From contig NZ_JASBQE010000020.1 in NCBI RefSeq assembly GCF_029960785.1, forward strand, positions 1 to 64,000: a stretch of DNA of 64,000 bases, written 5' to 3'. The notes under the pieces are model-generated. The model did not search any database, was not told where the DNA came from, and saw only the letters and a program-made list of their open reading frames with translations. The position numbers and the translations under genes were made by a program. Shown here piece by piece: positions 36,530-45,116 of this stretch (position 1 is its first letter; each line of letters opens with the position of its first letter). This stretch comes from Polyangium sp. 15x6. GTDB taxonomy: Bacteria; Myxococcota_A; Polyangia; Polyangiales; Polyangiaceae.

Positions 36530-38314
36530 CTACTGCACGAGCCCGGCGCCGCCCTTGCGCGGATCCGCGCCGACCAGGAGCACCCGCGCTCCGTCCGGGC
36601 CCTCCGTGATCGACACGGCCTGCACCGCGGAGAAGTTCGGCTTGCTCGTGTCCACGACCTCGCCGCGCTTCTCCAGGTCCTGCAGCACCTCGGTCCCGAT
36701 CGCCGCGTCGATGAACAGCCCGCCCGTCGGCGGCGTCTCGAAGCGCGGCGCGGCCACGGCCTTGTCCACCGGCATCCCGAACACGAGGTGCGACAGGAGC
36801 ACCTGCGTCGTCCCCGTCGCGATGCGCGTCCCGCCCGACCCGCCGAGCGCGAGCACGGGCTTTCCATCCTTGAGCACGATCGTCGGCGTCATGCTCGACG
36901 TCGGCCGCGCCCCGGCCTTGGGATAGTTCGGCCCGTTCGACATGCCGAACAGCTTCTCCACGCGCTCGGCCGTGAAGTCGGCGAGCTCGTCATTCAGCAA
37001 GAACCCGGCTTCCGTCGCGAGCTGCGCGCCGAACATGTTGTTCACCGTCGTCGTGAGCGACGCGACGTTCCCCTCTGCGTCCACCGTCACGATGTGCGTC
37101 GTGCCCGCGTCGTTCACGGGGAAGTTCTCGGCCTTCGTCGTCGACGTCATCGAGATCTTCGCGCGCCGCGCCTTCATCCGCTCAGGGCTCACGAGCTTCG
37201 CCAGGTCCATCTTCACGAACCTGGGATCGCCGAGCAGCCGCACGCGATCCGCGACCGCGCCGCGCATCGTCTCGGCGAGCAGGTGCGTGTACGCGCCCGT
37301 GTTGTGCCCGAGCGCCGCGAGATCCGCCTTCGAGTGCATGTGGAGCGTCTCGAGCATCATCACCCCGCCCGCCGAGGGCGGCGGCATCGTGACGACCTCG
37401 TAGCCTTCCCACTGCGTGCGCATCGGCTCTCGCTCGAGCACCTTGTAGTCCTCGAGATCCTTCTTCGTCATGCGGCACTTGCCGGCGCGCGCCGTCGCCA
37501 GGATGTCGGCCGCGATCGACCCTTCGTAAAACGCCTTCTTCCCCTCGGCGGCGATCTTGCGCAGCGTCGCGGCGAGCGCCGGGTTCTTCACCGTCTCGCC
37601 CACCGGCACGATCGCGCCGGCCTTCGCGAAGAGCCCGTACCGCGGCGTCGAGAGAAGCCACTTCTCGTTCCACTTGAGCGCCCGCACCATGTGCGCGCTC
37701 ACGGGAAAACCCTTCTCGGCCGCGTCCGCCGCGCCGCGCACGAGATCCGTCATCGCGAGCTTGCCCCAGCGCGCGTGCAGCTCCGCGATGCCCGCGACTT
37801 CACCCGGCACGCCCGTCATCACGCCGCGTTTGTCCTCGGGCACCGGCCGCTTCGCGAGCTCCGTCGGCACGAGGTCCTGCGGCGCGGTCTCCCGGAAATC
37901 GAGGATCCGGATCTCCTTCGTCTTCGCGTCGTACACCGTCGCGAACCCGCCGCCCCCGATCCCGCTCGACACCGGGTGCACCACGCCGATCGCGAAGGCC
38001 CCCGCGATCGCCGCGTCGACCGCGCTCCCGCCGCGGGCGAGCACGTCCATCGCGATCGCCGACGCCGTCGCGTTCTCCGTCGCCACGGCGTACTTGTGCT
38101 TCGTCGGCGCGGCCGGCGTGGGCGCTTGCGCGGTGCCTTGCGGGATCAGGTTCGCGGGAGGCGCGACGGGCGTGGGCGCGGGCGGCGGGGCCTTCGCCGT
38201 GGCCTCGTCCGGCGAGCGTGCGGCCGGCGCGCTGCAGCCCGAACCGGGCAGAGCGATGAGCAGCGCGAGGGCGGCGGCAAACGATGCCGTCGAGAGGGCA
38301 CGGAGAGTTCGCAT
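36530..38314 (-). CDS. Gamma-glutamyltransferase, lipoprotein form
   Basis: 594 residues. A signal with an Ala/Leu-rich core ends in a lipobox (LPGSGC), and a Pro-rich linker (about 28-68) follows. The enzyme region starts KYAVATENATASAIAMDVLA. It has GGSAVDAAIA, SSGIGGGGFATVYDA, the autoprocessing/catalytic threonine in NDAGTTHIVTVDAEGNV and the C-terminal GGSGGTRIATGTTQVLLSHL motif. It breaks down glutathione or transfers gamma-glutamyl groups in the periplasm. The catalytic Thr follows the usual (A/G)TTH pattern, so self-cleavage into two chains is expected. The glutathione synthetase gene lies 113 bp away and divergent, a sensible pairing. Confidence 0.92.
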   Translation of the reverse strand: MRTLRALSTASFAAALALLIALPGSGCSAPAARSPDEATAKAPPPAPTPVAPPANLIPQGTAQAPTPAAPTKHKYAVATENATASAIAMDVLARGGSAVDAAIAGAFAIGVVHPVSSGIGGGGFATVYDAKTKEIRILDFRETAPQDLVPTELAKRPVPEDKRGVMTGVPGEVAGIAELHARWGKLAMTDLVRGAADAAEKGFPVSAHMVRALKWNEKWLLSTPRYGLFAKAGAIVPVGETVKNPALAATLRKIAAEGKKAFYEGSIAADILATARAGKCRMTKKDLEDYKVLEREPMRTQWEGYEVVTMPPPSAGGVMMLETLHMHSKADLAALGHNTGAYTHLLAETMRGAVADRVRLLGDPRFVKMDLAKLVSPERMKARRAKISMTSTTKAENFPVNDAGTTHIVTVDAEGNVASLTTTVNNMFGAQLATEAGFLLNDELADFTAERVEKLFGMSNGPNYPKAGARPTSSMTPTIVLKDGKPVLALGGSGGTRIATGTTQVLLSHLVFGMPVDKAVAAPRFETPPTGGLFIDAAIGTEVLQDLEKRGEVVDTSKPNFSAVQAVSITEGPDGARVLLVGADPRKGGAGLVQ

Positions 38315-38427
38315 GAAGTAGCTCCTCTGCGCGGGCGCCCCGCGCGTGCGCTAGGATGCCCCGGCCGTGCCGCGGGGATCAACCGTGGCCGGAGAGAGCA
38401 TTCGATCCCCGACGGGAGAGCCAAACC

Positions 38428-39378
38428 ATGCGCTTCGTGTTCGTGATGGACCCCCTGACCCGCGTGACGCACGACAAGGACACCACCTTCGCGTTCATCC
38501 GCGCGGCGCAGGCGCGGGGTCATCAGAGCTTTCACTGCTTGCCGCAGGACCTCTACGTCTCGCAGGGTTTCCCCTTCGCCACGGCGCACCGTGTCGAGAT
38601 CCTCCCCGATCCGCCTTACATCACGCTCCGTCGGGACGAAGGCGCGCAGCGGCTGCCGCTGCACGACGTCGAGGCCGTCTTCATCCGCAAGGACCCGCCC
38701 TTCGACCAGGCCTATCTCTACGCGACGCTCATGCTCGAGCCCGCGCGCGGCAAGACGCTCATCGTCAACGACCCGCGCGGCCTGCGCGACGCGAACGAAA
38801 AGCTCTACGCGCTCGGCTTCTCCGACTGGACGCCGAAGACCCTCGTCACGGCCGATCGCGACATGATCCACGACTTCGTCCGCGACGTCGGCGGCAGCGC
38901 CGTCATCAAGCCGCTCGACGGCGCCGGCGGCTGGGGCGTCATGATGCTCCGCTCGGACGACAAGAACGCCCGCGCCATCGCCGACATGCTCACGGGCGAG
39001 GGACAACGGCTCGCGATGGTGCAGGAGTTCCTCCCGGCTGTGTCCAAGGGCGACAAACGCATCCTCCTGCTCGACGGCGAACCCCTCGGCGCGATCCTGC
39101 GCGTGCCGCGCGGCGACGAGATCCGCTCGAACATCCACGTCGGCGGCAGCGTCGTCCCGACCGATCTCACGCCGCGCGAGCGCGAGCTCGTCCGCTCCGT
39201 CGGCGCGCGCCTCAAGGCCGACGGCCTCTACTTCGTCGGCCTCGACGTCATCGGCGAGCACCTCACCGAGGTGAACGTCACGAGCCCGACCGGCATCCAG
39301 GAGCTCAGCCGCTTCACTGGCAAGGACCAGGCGGCCAGCGTCATCGAGTGGGTCGAGAAGACCGCCCGCGCGCGTTGA
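38428..39378 (+). CDS. gshB: Glutathione synthetase
   Basis: 316 residues from the ATG at 38428, the normal length. ATP-dependent ligation of gamma-glutamylcysteine with glycine. The family's opening MRFVFVMDPLTRVTHDKDTT, the FIRKDPPFDQAYLYAT motif, KPLDGAGGWGVMML (ATP-grasp loop), VQEFLPAVSKGDKRILLLDG and VGLDVIGEHLTEVNVTSPTG (metal-binding Glu and Asn) are all present. The gshA gene is not in the window. The next two genes follow on the same strand, with 54 and 22 bp between them. Confidence 0.95.
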   Translation: MRFVFVMDPLTRVTHDKDTTFAFIRAAQARGHQSFHCLPQDLYVSQGFPFATAHRVEILPDPPYITLRRDEGAQRLPLHDVEAVFIRKDPPFDQAYLYATLMLEPARGKTLIVNDPRGLRDANEKLYALGFSDWTPKTLVTADRDMIHDFVRDVGGSAVIKPLDGAGGWGVMMLRSDDKNARAIADMLTGEGQRLAMVQEFLPAVSKGDKRILLLDGEPLGAILRVPRGDEIRSNIHVGGSVVPTDLTPRERELVRSVGARLKADGLYFVGLDVIGEHLTEVNVTSPTGIQELSRFTGKDQAASVIEWVEKTARAR

Positions 39379-39432
39379 TTTTCGACCCGTGAAAACTTGG
39401 CCCGCGCGGCCCCTCTCGACGAGGGTTCGCGC

Positions 39433-39747
39433 ATGGCCCCGCACGCCCACGCCTGCGCCGTCTGCGCCGCCGAGGCCTCGGCAACGACCTCGCTCGTCCG
39501 CGTTTACGTCGAGGGACGCACACTCCACCTCTGCCGCAACCACGCGGCCACCGTCGTCGCCGCGCGCCCGGAGACCTTCGAAGAGCTCCGCGCGCTCTTC
39601 GTCGGCGTCACCGTACGCACGGGCAACGGCATCGAACGCAGGTCGCCCATCCCGCGCCGCTGGGGCGAGGATCGGCGCGCGTTCCCGCCGCGCCCCGAGG
39701 GCCGCCGCGCTTCGAACGGCCGCCGCGCCACCGATCCTCACGACTGA
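39433..39747 (+). CDS. Small zinc-binding-type protein of unknown function
   Basis: 104 residues from the ATG at 39433; a TTG at 39397 is also in frame. CAVCAAE and LCRNHAA give a C-x2-C ... C-x2-H arrangement over about 30 residues, a probable single zinc finger with a beta-hairpin between the pairs. The C-terminal half is Arg/Pro-rich (PRRWGEDRRAFPPRPEGRRA) and probably disordered. No family is known to me. Probably cotranscribed with gshB and folK. Confidence 0.62.
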   Translation: MAPHAHACAVCAAEASATTSLVRVYVEGRTLHLCRNHAATVVAARPETFEELRALFVGVTVRTGNGIERRSPIPRRWGEDRRAFPPRPEGRRASNGRRATDPHD

Positions 39748-39769
39748 GCCCGCGCCCTACACGACACGC

Positions 39770-40258
39770 ATGCAGCAAGCCCGGCGCATTGCCTTCGCCC
39801 TCGGTTCGAACCTCGGCGACCGTACCGCCACGATCGAACGCGCCATCGCCGAGCTCGGCGCCACGCCGGGGTTTGTCGTGGTCGACTGCTCTCCGCTCTA
39901 CGTCACGCCGCCGGCGGGCGGGCCGCCCCAGGGCGATTATTTGAATGGCGCCGTCCTCGTCTCCACGGCTTTGCCCGCGCGTGACGTCCTCGCCCGAACG
40001 CAGGCCATCGAGCGCGCGCTCGGCCGTGTCCGGCCGGATCCCGTCCGCTGGGGGCCTCGCACGATCGACATCGACATCCTGTGGATCGAGGGTGAATGCA
40101 TCGACGAGCCCGGCCTCGAAGTCCCGCATCCGCGCCTCGAAGGTCGCGTCTTTGCGCTCCGCCCGCTGCTCGACGTCGCCCCGGACGCGGCGCATCCGCG
40201 CACGGGCAAACGTTACGATGAGTTACCTGCGGCGCACCTCCCGATCACGCGCGCATAA
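39770..40258 (+). CDS. folK: 2-amino-4-hydroxy-6-hydroxymethyldihydropteridine pyrophosphokinase
   Basis: 162 residues. Transfers pyrophosphate from ATP to the pterin in folate synthesis. Motifs are complete: ALGSNLGDRTATIERAI at the start, RVRPDPVRWGPRTIDIDIL (Arg, Asp residues for Mg-ATP) and VPHPRLEGRVFALRPLLDVA. It follows gshB and the 39433 gene in the same direction, so folate and glutathione genes may share a transcript here. No other fol gene is close. Confidence 0.95.
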   Translation: MQQARRIAFALGSNLGDRTATIERAIAELGATPGFVVVDCSPLYVTPPAGGPPQGDYLNGAVLVSTALPARDVLARTQAIERALGRVRPDPVRWGPRTIDIDILWIEGECIDEPGLEVPHPRLEGRVFALRPLLDVAPDAAHPRTGKRYDELPAAHLPITRA

Positions 40259-40314
40259 AGCACGCGCACGGAAGCGTCCTCGACATAGCCTCGCGGACCG
40301 GGTATCGTCGCGGC

Positions 40315-40950
40315 ATGCGAATGCTTCGACTTTCCTTGGTTGGGCTTTTTCTTTTGGGTGCCGCGCAAACCCTCGCGGCGTGTGGCGGCGACGTCACGAA
40401 TAACGGACCGGGCGGCGCGGGCGGCACGGGCGGCAGCGGCGGCGCGGGCGGCAGCGGCGGCGCATCGCCGGGCGACGCCAAGCAGGCGTGCATGGATTTC
40501 TGCCACATCGGCGAGGTCAACAACTGCGGCATGCAGATCGACGATTGCAACGAGTTCTGCGATAAGGCCTTCGCCGACGCCGGCCCCGAGTGCGAGGACG
40601 AAGTGGGCACGCTCTTCGCGTGTTACATCCCCGCCGCGAAGGACTGTCCGGACGACCCGCCGCCCGAGTGCAACGACGAGAAGGAGGCCGTGCAAGCCTG
40701 CCAGGAGGCGAACGGCTGCGTCGACAGCGGATGCTTCGACAGCGGCGGGCCGGATGGCGCGTCGAGCTGCGGCTGCGACACCACCTGCAAGGGCGTTGCT
40801 TATTCGACGGTCTGCGATACCCCCGCCGGCGGCGGAATGACGACGTGTACGTGCACGCAGGGCGACATGGTCGTCGGCACCTGCACGAACACCGACGCCG
40901 AGGGCTGCGGCGTCGACACGAGCTGCTGCGCGCAATACTTCAATCTGTGA
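40315..40950 (+). CDS. Cysteine-rich secreted lipoprotein
   Basis: 211 residues. The signal LSLVGLFLLGAAQTLAAC ends in a lipobox Cys and leads into a Gly-rich spacer (GGAGGTGGSGGAGGSGG). The mature domain has 22 further cysteines in about 150 residues, in evenly spaced groups such as CMDFCHIGEVNNC, CNEFCDKA, CGCDTTC and TCTCTQG. That density implies a disulphide-knotted extracellular domain. No family is recognised. Its stop lies 3 bp before that of the convergent CBS gene. Confidence 0.75.
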   Translation: MRMLRLSLVGLFLLGAAQTLAACGGDVTNNGPGGAGGTGGSGGAGGSGGASPGDAKQACMDFCHIGEVNNCGMQIDDCNEFCDKAFADAGPECEDEVGTLFACYIPAAKDCPDDPPPECNDEKEAVQACQEANGCVDSGCFDSGGPDGASSCGCDTTCKGVAYSTVCDTPAGGGMTTCTCTQGDMVVGTCTNTDAEGCGVDTSCCAQYFNL

Positions 40951-40953
40951 ACG

Positions 40954-41358
40954 TCAGCCCACTTCGGGCTCGGGCGGCATCACTTTTTCCACGAAATACC
41001 TGAGCACGTCGAGCGGGGTGATGATCCCGACGAGCCGCCCGCTCCGCACCACCGGCAAATGGTGAATCTGGCCGGTGCGGAGAATGGCCATCACCTCGTC
41101 CGTCGTGGCGAACTCGTCCACGACGATCGGCGGGTGGCTCATCACGTCGCGCGCCGCGGCGCCGGGCGTCTGCCCTTGCAAGAGCGTCGCCATCAGATCC
41201 GTCTCGCTCACGAACCCGACCACGCGCTCGTGCTCGTCGACGACCGGGACGCCGCCGATCCGCGCGTCCACGAGCAGCCGTGCGATCTCCTCGAGCGGCG
41301 TCCCGAGCGAGACGGCGTCGGCGTGATGCGTCATGATGTGGCGCGCGTGTCCCTTCAT
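40954..41358 (-). CDS. CBS-domain-pair protein
   Basis: 134 residues from the ATG at 41358, consisting of two CBS domains and nothing else. CBS1: IMTHHADAVSLGTPLEEIAR through ARIGGVPVVDEHERVVGFVS. CBS2: DVMSHPPIVVDEFATTDEVM through HHLPVVRSGRLVGIITPLDV. Stand-alone CBS pairs bind adenosine nucleotides and regulate other proteins. Both domains keep the GVPVVD/HLPVV and VGxxT/S patterns. No target gene is adjacent. Confidence 0.9.
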   Translation of the reverse strand: MKGHARHIMTHHADAVSLGTPLEEIARLLVDARIGGVPVVDEHERVVGFVSETDLMATLLQGQTPGAAARDVMSHPPIVVDEFATTDEVMAILRTGQIHHLPVVRSGRLVGIITPLDVLRYFVEKVMPPEPEVG

Positions 41359-41444
41359 GGCCGGGGGAAGAATGGAGCCTCGCGACCGGCCTGTCCACCC
41401 CTCGCGAGCGTCCGTCCCTGCATGAGCGGCCCCTGATTCCCGTA

Positions 41445-42542
41445 TCAAACGAGGCGGGTTCGTCCGCGCGCCTTGAGCGCCGCGACGACCTCTTTCACGT
41501 CCTGCGCCCGCGCCCGCGGCACCACGAGCAAGGCGTCGTCGGTCTCCACCACCACGAGGTCGTCCACGCCGACGAGCGCAATCACGCGTTTGCCCTCCTC
41601 CGCCCCCGTGCGCAGATCGAGCACGAGGTTCCGCCGCGCGTCGACGAACAGCGCGCTCGGCGGCGCCGCATTCTGCTGCGCGTCCTTCTCGGCGAGATCG
41701 AATGCCGTCTGAAAACTCCCCACGTCGCTCCAGCCGAAATCGCCGGGGACGACGGCGAAATGGTCGACGTGGTCCATCACGCCGTGATCGATGCTGATCG
41801 ACGGCAATGTCGGGAAGATTCGTTCGAGCGCGGCCTGCTCCTCGCCCTCCTCGGCGGCGCGGTCGATCGCGTCGAGCCCCTCGGCGAGGGCGGGCATGTG
41901 CGCGCGGATCGCCTCCACCATGTCGCAAACCCGGAAAAAGAACATCCCCGCATTCCAGAGGTGCTTGCCGCCGGCCACGAAGCTTTCCGCGCGCGCCGCG
42001 TCCGGCTTCTCCACGAATCGTTTCGCCGGCAGCGCGTCCGCGCCCCGCGCCTCGCCTTCGAGCTCGATGTACCCGTAGCCCGTCTCCGCGTGCGTGGGCT
42101 TGATTCCGATCGTCGTGATCGTCCCGCTCGCGGCCGAGGCCACCGCGCGCTCGAGCGCGCGCCGGAAGCCCGGGACGTCGCGCACGTGGTGATCACTCGG
42201 CAGGACCATCAGCACCGCGTCGGGGTTCGTCCGGGCAATATGGAAGGCCGCCCAACCAATGCAAGGCGCCGTGTTCCGCGCGGCGGGCTCGACGAGCGTG
42301 TTCTCGGCGTAGAGCTCCGGCAATGCCTCGGCCGTCTGCTCCACGAGGTGCTTGCCCGTCGCCACGAAGAGCCGCTCCCAGTCGACGAGCGGCGTGATCC
42401 GCTCCGCCGTCTGCCGGATGAGCGGGGTTTTCCCGACGAGCGGCAAGAGCTGCTTCGGCCGCGCGGCGCGCGAGGCCGGCCAGAAACGCGTGCCGGCGCC
42501 GCCGGCGAGGATCAGGGCGTAGACGGAAGGAGCGGATTGCAT
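41445..42542 (-). CDS. manC: Mannose-1-phosphate guanylyltransferase
   Basis: 365 residues. Makes GDP-mannose for glycan synthesis. ALILAGGAGTRFWPASR (nucleotide loop) with PKQLLPL, VLPSDHHVRD, TGYGYIELEG, KRFVEKPDAA and WNAGMFFFRV are all present. The C-terminal phosphomannose isomerase cupin of bifunctional enzymes is absent, so this is the single-function type. It overlaps the UppP-like gene upstream by 31 bp, so the two are cotranscribed, consistent with polymer or cell-surface glycan assembly. Confidence 0.92.
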   Translation of the reverse strand: MQSAPSVYALILAGGAGTRFWPASRAARPKQLLPLVGKTPLIRQTAERITPLVDWERLFVATGKHLVEQTAEALPELYAENTLVEPAARNTAPCIGWAAFHIARTNPDAVLMVLPSDHHVRDVPGFRRALERAVASAASGTITTIGIKPTHAETGYGYIELEGEARGADALPAKRFVEKPDAARAESFVAGGKHLWNAGMFFFRVCDMVEAIRAHMPALAEGLDAIDRAAEEGEEQAALERIFPTLPSISIDHGVMDHVDHFAVVPGDFGWSDVGSFQTAFDLAEKDAQQNAAPPSALFVDARRNLVLDLRTGAEEGKRVIALVGVDDLVVVETDDALLVVPRARAQDVKEVVAALKARGRTRLV

Positions 42543-43414
42543 GGTTTGTCATCCATGTACATAGCGGCCATCACGGGCGACGCCGGCGCCTCCCGGGCCG
42601 AAGCCTCGCCGAACGAACGGCCGTACGAGACCGTGGCGAAGCCCAAGGGGAGGATCCAGAACGCGAGCCGCGCGAGGGCGTGTTTTTCGAGCAAGCTGCG
42701 CGCGAGGCCGATCGCGACCGTCGCGCCGAGGAAAGCCGTCAAAAGGCCGAAGACGATGGCCGGCGCGCCGATCGGAAGGGCCTCCGGCGTCCCGAAGAGG
42801 CCCGAAACGAACGACGCGAGCAGCGTGATGCCCGTGAGCGCGAACGAAAGATCGAGCGCGCGATCGGGCTTCGTGCCCATCCACATCGCGATCACGAGCG
42901 CCGCGCCCACGTCCGAGCCGCCGGGCAGCGCGCCCGTCCCGTGCACGAGGCCGAGCAGCGCGGCGAGCGAGAGCGGCGGCGCCTCCTCGCGCCCGGCCGG
43001 GGCGAGGCTCATCGTGGCCACGACGAGCCCCGTCCAGACGAGGCCGAAGCCCACCGCGATCGGCGCGCCGCTCCAGAGCTCGACGTACGGCGCGGCGACA
43101 GCACGCGCGAGCAGGCTCGTGCCCGCGGCGACCACGAGCACGGCCGCGTCGTGCGCGCCCGGCGACGAGCGCACGAGCGAAGGACGCGCGACGGCCCTGA
43201 GGCCCTCGGAGACCGCGGCGACGAGGCGCCGCCGGGCGCCGACGAGGAGCGCCGAGGCCGTCGCGACGTGCAAGATCGACTCGAGCGCCGCGGCGCTCCG
43301 CCCCGGATCGAGCCAGAGGCGGGCGACCACGTCGTGCCCCGAACGCGAGATCGGCAGCGCCTCGGCGAGGCCCTGAATCCCGGCGAGCAGCACGACCTCC
43401 GCGAGCGGCAGCAC
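42512..43414 (-). CDS. Divergent UppP/BacA (undecaprenyl-diphosphatase) homologue
   Basis: 300 residues and about eight hydrophobic segments, the size of UppP. The first motif is kept in altered form: GIQGLAEALPISRSGHDVV for the usual Q-G-x-T-E-x-LPISSSGH. The second motif, normally PGxSRSGATI, reads PGGSDVGAAL, so the catalytic Arg is Asp and the Thr is Ala. The protein may have another lipid substrate or only bind. It overlaps manC by 31 bp. Whether another UppP exists in the genome cannot be told from this window. Confidence 0.75.
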   Translation of the reverse strand: MLPLAEVVLLAGIQGLAEALPISRSGHDVVARLWLDPGRSAAALESILHVATASALLVGARRRLVAAVSEGLRAVARPSLVRSSPGAHDAAVLVVAAGTSLLARAVAAPYVELWSGAPIAVGFGLVWTGLVVATMSLAPAGREEAPPLSLAALLGLVHGTGALPGGSDVGAALVIAMWMGTKPDRALDLSFALTGITLLASFVSGLFGTPEALPIGAPAIVFGLLTAFLGATVAIGLARSLLEKHALARLAFWILPLGFATVSYGRSFGEASAREAPASPVMAAMYMDDKPCNPLLPSTP

Positions 43415-43459
43415 GCGGGCAGTGATAGCAGCGCGGCGGCGCCCTTGTAAATCGGGCTG

Positions 43460-44236
43460 CTAGGCAGCTTTTTCTCGTGAGCCCCCCTGCGTCATGCCCT
43501 GTTCACTGCTTCCCGCGCCCGTCGTGGCCTGCGAGGCCCCGTGCGTCGCGCCCGATGTCCCGCCTGTCGCGCTCGTCGCGCCTGTCGCGGGCGATGGCCC
43601 CGCGGTCGTGCTCGCGCCCGTGCCCGACGCGCCGCTCGCCGAGGTTTGCGGACGCACGCCCGATTGCGCGGCTTGCTCCTCGGCGCGGCCTTCACCCCGC
43701 TTCACGCTGATGCGCTTCGGCTCCTCTGCCTTCGATTTCGGGATGTGCACCTCCAGCACGCCGCTGTTCAGGTTTGCTTCGATCCGCTCCGGCTCGATCC
43801 CCTCGGGCAGCGTGAACGACCGGGTAAAACTCCCGTACGAGCGCTCGTAGGCCCAGTATCGGTCGCCCTCGTCGCGCTGCTCCTCCTCGCGCCTGCCGCT
43901 GATCGTGAGCCGCCGGCCGGAGACGTCGATCGAGACGTCGTCCTCCTTCAGGCCCGGCAGATCCGCGCGGATCACGTATCCATCCTTCGTCTCGCGCACC
44001 TCCATGTCGGGCATGAAGGCTCGGCCTTGCGGCAGGAAGGATTCCATTTCGGCGAACGGATCCCAGGCGAGCATCTCGCGCATGCGCCGGAATGGGTCCC
44101 CGTAGCCGAGCGCGCGGAACGGATCCACGGTCGCGAGCCGCTGCTCTCGACCCGGCTCCCGGGCGCCTGCCTGCGCCATCTCGCGCGATTGCCCCTGCCC
44201 TTCCCGGCCTTCTCGTCTGCGCATGAATCCGGCCAT
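43460..44236 (-). CDS. Hsp20-family small heat-shock protein with a low-complexity tail
   Basis: 258 residues; the ATG at 44236 is preceded by a GGAGGGGG ribosome-binding site. The alpha-crystallin domain (about 80-180) has MEVRETKDGYVIRADLPGLK, SIDVSGRRLTISGRREEE, the FTRSFTLPEGIEPERI region and the LEVHIPKS strand. The C-terminal anchor I-x-V/I is KRISVK. A 75-residue tail of Ser, Thr, Gly, Ala and Gln follows (GATSATGGTSGATHGASQAT), much longer than in usual Hsp20s. The N-terminal arm is rich in Arg, Gln and Glu. It probably prevents aggregation as an oligomer. Confidence 0.92.
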   Translation of the reverse strand: MAGFMRRREGREGQGQSREMAQAGAREPGREQRLATVDPFRALGYGDPFRRMREMLAWDPFAEMESFLPQGRAFMPDMEVRETKDGYVIRADLPGLKEDDVSIDVSGRRLTISGRREEEQRDEGDRYWAYERSYGSFTRSFTLPEGIEPERIEANLNSGVLEVHIPKSKAEEPKRISVKRGEGRAEEQAAQSGVRPQTSASGASGTGASTTAGPSPATGATSATGGTSGATHGASQATTGAGSSEQGMTQGGSREKAA

Positions 44237-44272
44237 GATGACCCCCTCCAATGGTTGGATGCGCGCGTCTTT

Positions 44273-44304
44273 GCACGATTCGTGCGCGGGGCGTTGTCAC
44301 GATT
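44273..44304. promoter_or_regulatory. Palindromic operator-like element between hsp20 and a divergent lipoprotein gene
   Basis: GCACGATTCGTGC (44273-44285) is a perfect 6-1-6 palindrome. A second CACGATT half-site lies at 44298-44304 (24 bp between the two CACGATT starts). It lies about 37 bp upstream of the hsp20 ATG and about 100 bp upstream of the 44403 gene. It is not a CIRCE element (TTAGCACTC). A repressor site for hsp20 is a reasonable guess. Confidence 0.4.
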
Positions 44305-44402
44305 GCACACTTCACGGAGGAGCTCGCCGCGAGGGGTCGCGAACGGGCAGCCTCGAAGGGCCTCGTTCCCGTTTTGCATGAAGGTTGCACGGATCGAAGG
44401 AC

Positions 44403-45080
44403 ATGCGCCGTTTGCTCCTCGCCCTCGCGCTCGCCGTGACCGGATGCGGCAGCTCGTATTATTACCAGCCCGCCGAGCAAGCCAACGCATCGGTATCGGG
44501 GTATCCCGCGGCGCGGTACGACATCCCGCCGGGCTCTGGCAAAGGGGACGTGCGGGTGAGCTCGTTCGGCGTGACGGACGTGCGTCTCTCCGAGGACGAG
44601 AAGCCGGTCCGCGCGCTGCACCTCCGCTTCGTCGTGGCGAACGAGGACGGCACCGAGCCGTGGACCGTCGATACACGAGAGCTCCGCGTACAGTTCGCCG
44701 ACATGGCGGGCGAGACCACGCCTGCGTTCGTGAATGCGACCCACGAGGGCATGCCCGTCGTCGTGATCCCGCGCGGCGAATCGACGACGATCGACGCCTA
44801 CTTTCCGCTCCCGGAGTCGCTCCGAGGCGCCCGTGACCTGCCGCAATTCGACATCGTCTGGCGGGTGCACACCGACGATCGTGTCGTCACGCAGCGGACC
44901 CCGTTCGAGCGGCGCACCATCGAGCCTCCCCCGTCCACGGTGACGTACGGGTTTGGCTATGGCTGGGGCGGCGGGGCGTATCCGTACTGGTGGTACGACC
45001 CGTTCTTTTATCCGCGCTCGGTGGTCATCCAGCAAGGCCCCGCCCAGCCGCGCGTCTATTATTACGGATATCCCCGCTGA
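44403..45080 (+). CDS. Secreted lipoprotein, unknown function
   Basis: 225 residues from the ATG at 44403. The signal [15 protein letters not shown] ends in a lipobox. The mature part has a beta-rich domain (VRALHLRFVVANEDG, VRVSSFGVTDVRL, TPAFVNATHEGMPVVVIP) that could be an Ig-like fold. A C-terminal region dense in Tyr, Gly and Trp (YGFGYGWGGGAYPYWWYDPF) follows. No family is recognised. It ends 36 bp before sdhC's start and is probably transcribed with the sdh genes or ahead of them. Confidence 0.72.
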   Translation: MRRLLLALALAVTGCGSSYYYQPAEQANASVSGYPAARYDIPPGSGKGDVRVSSFGVTDVRLSEDEKPVRALHLRFVVANEDGTEPWTVDTRELRVQFADMAGETTPAFVNATHEGMPVVVIPRGESTTIDAYFPLPESLRGARDLPQFDIVWRVHTDDRVVTQRTPFERRTIEPPPSTVTYGFGYGWGGGAYPYWWYDPFFYPRSVVIQQGPAQPRVYYYGYPR

Positions 45081-45116
45081 GGACTCCGGATCGTCATGCA
45101 GGGAGGAGGGCCCGGA

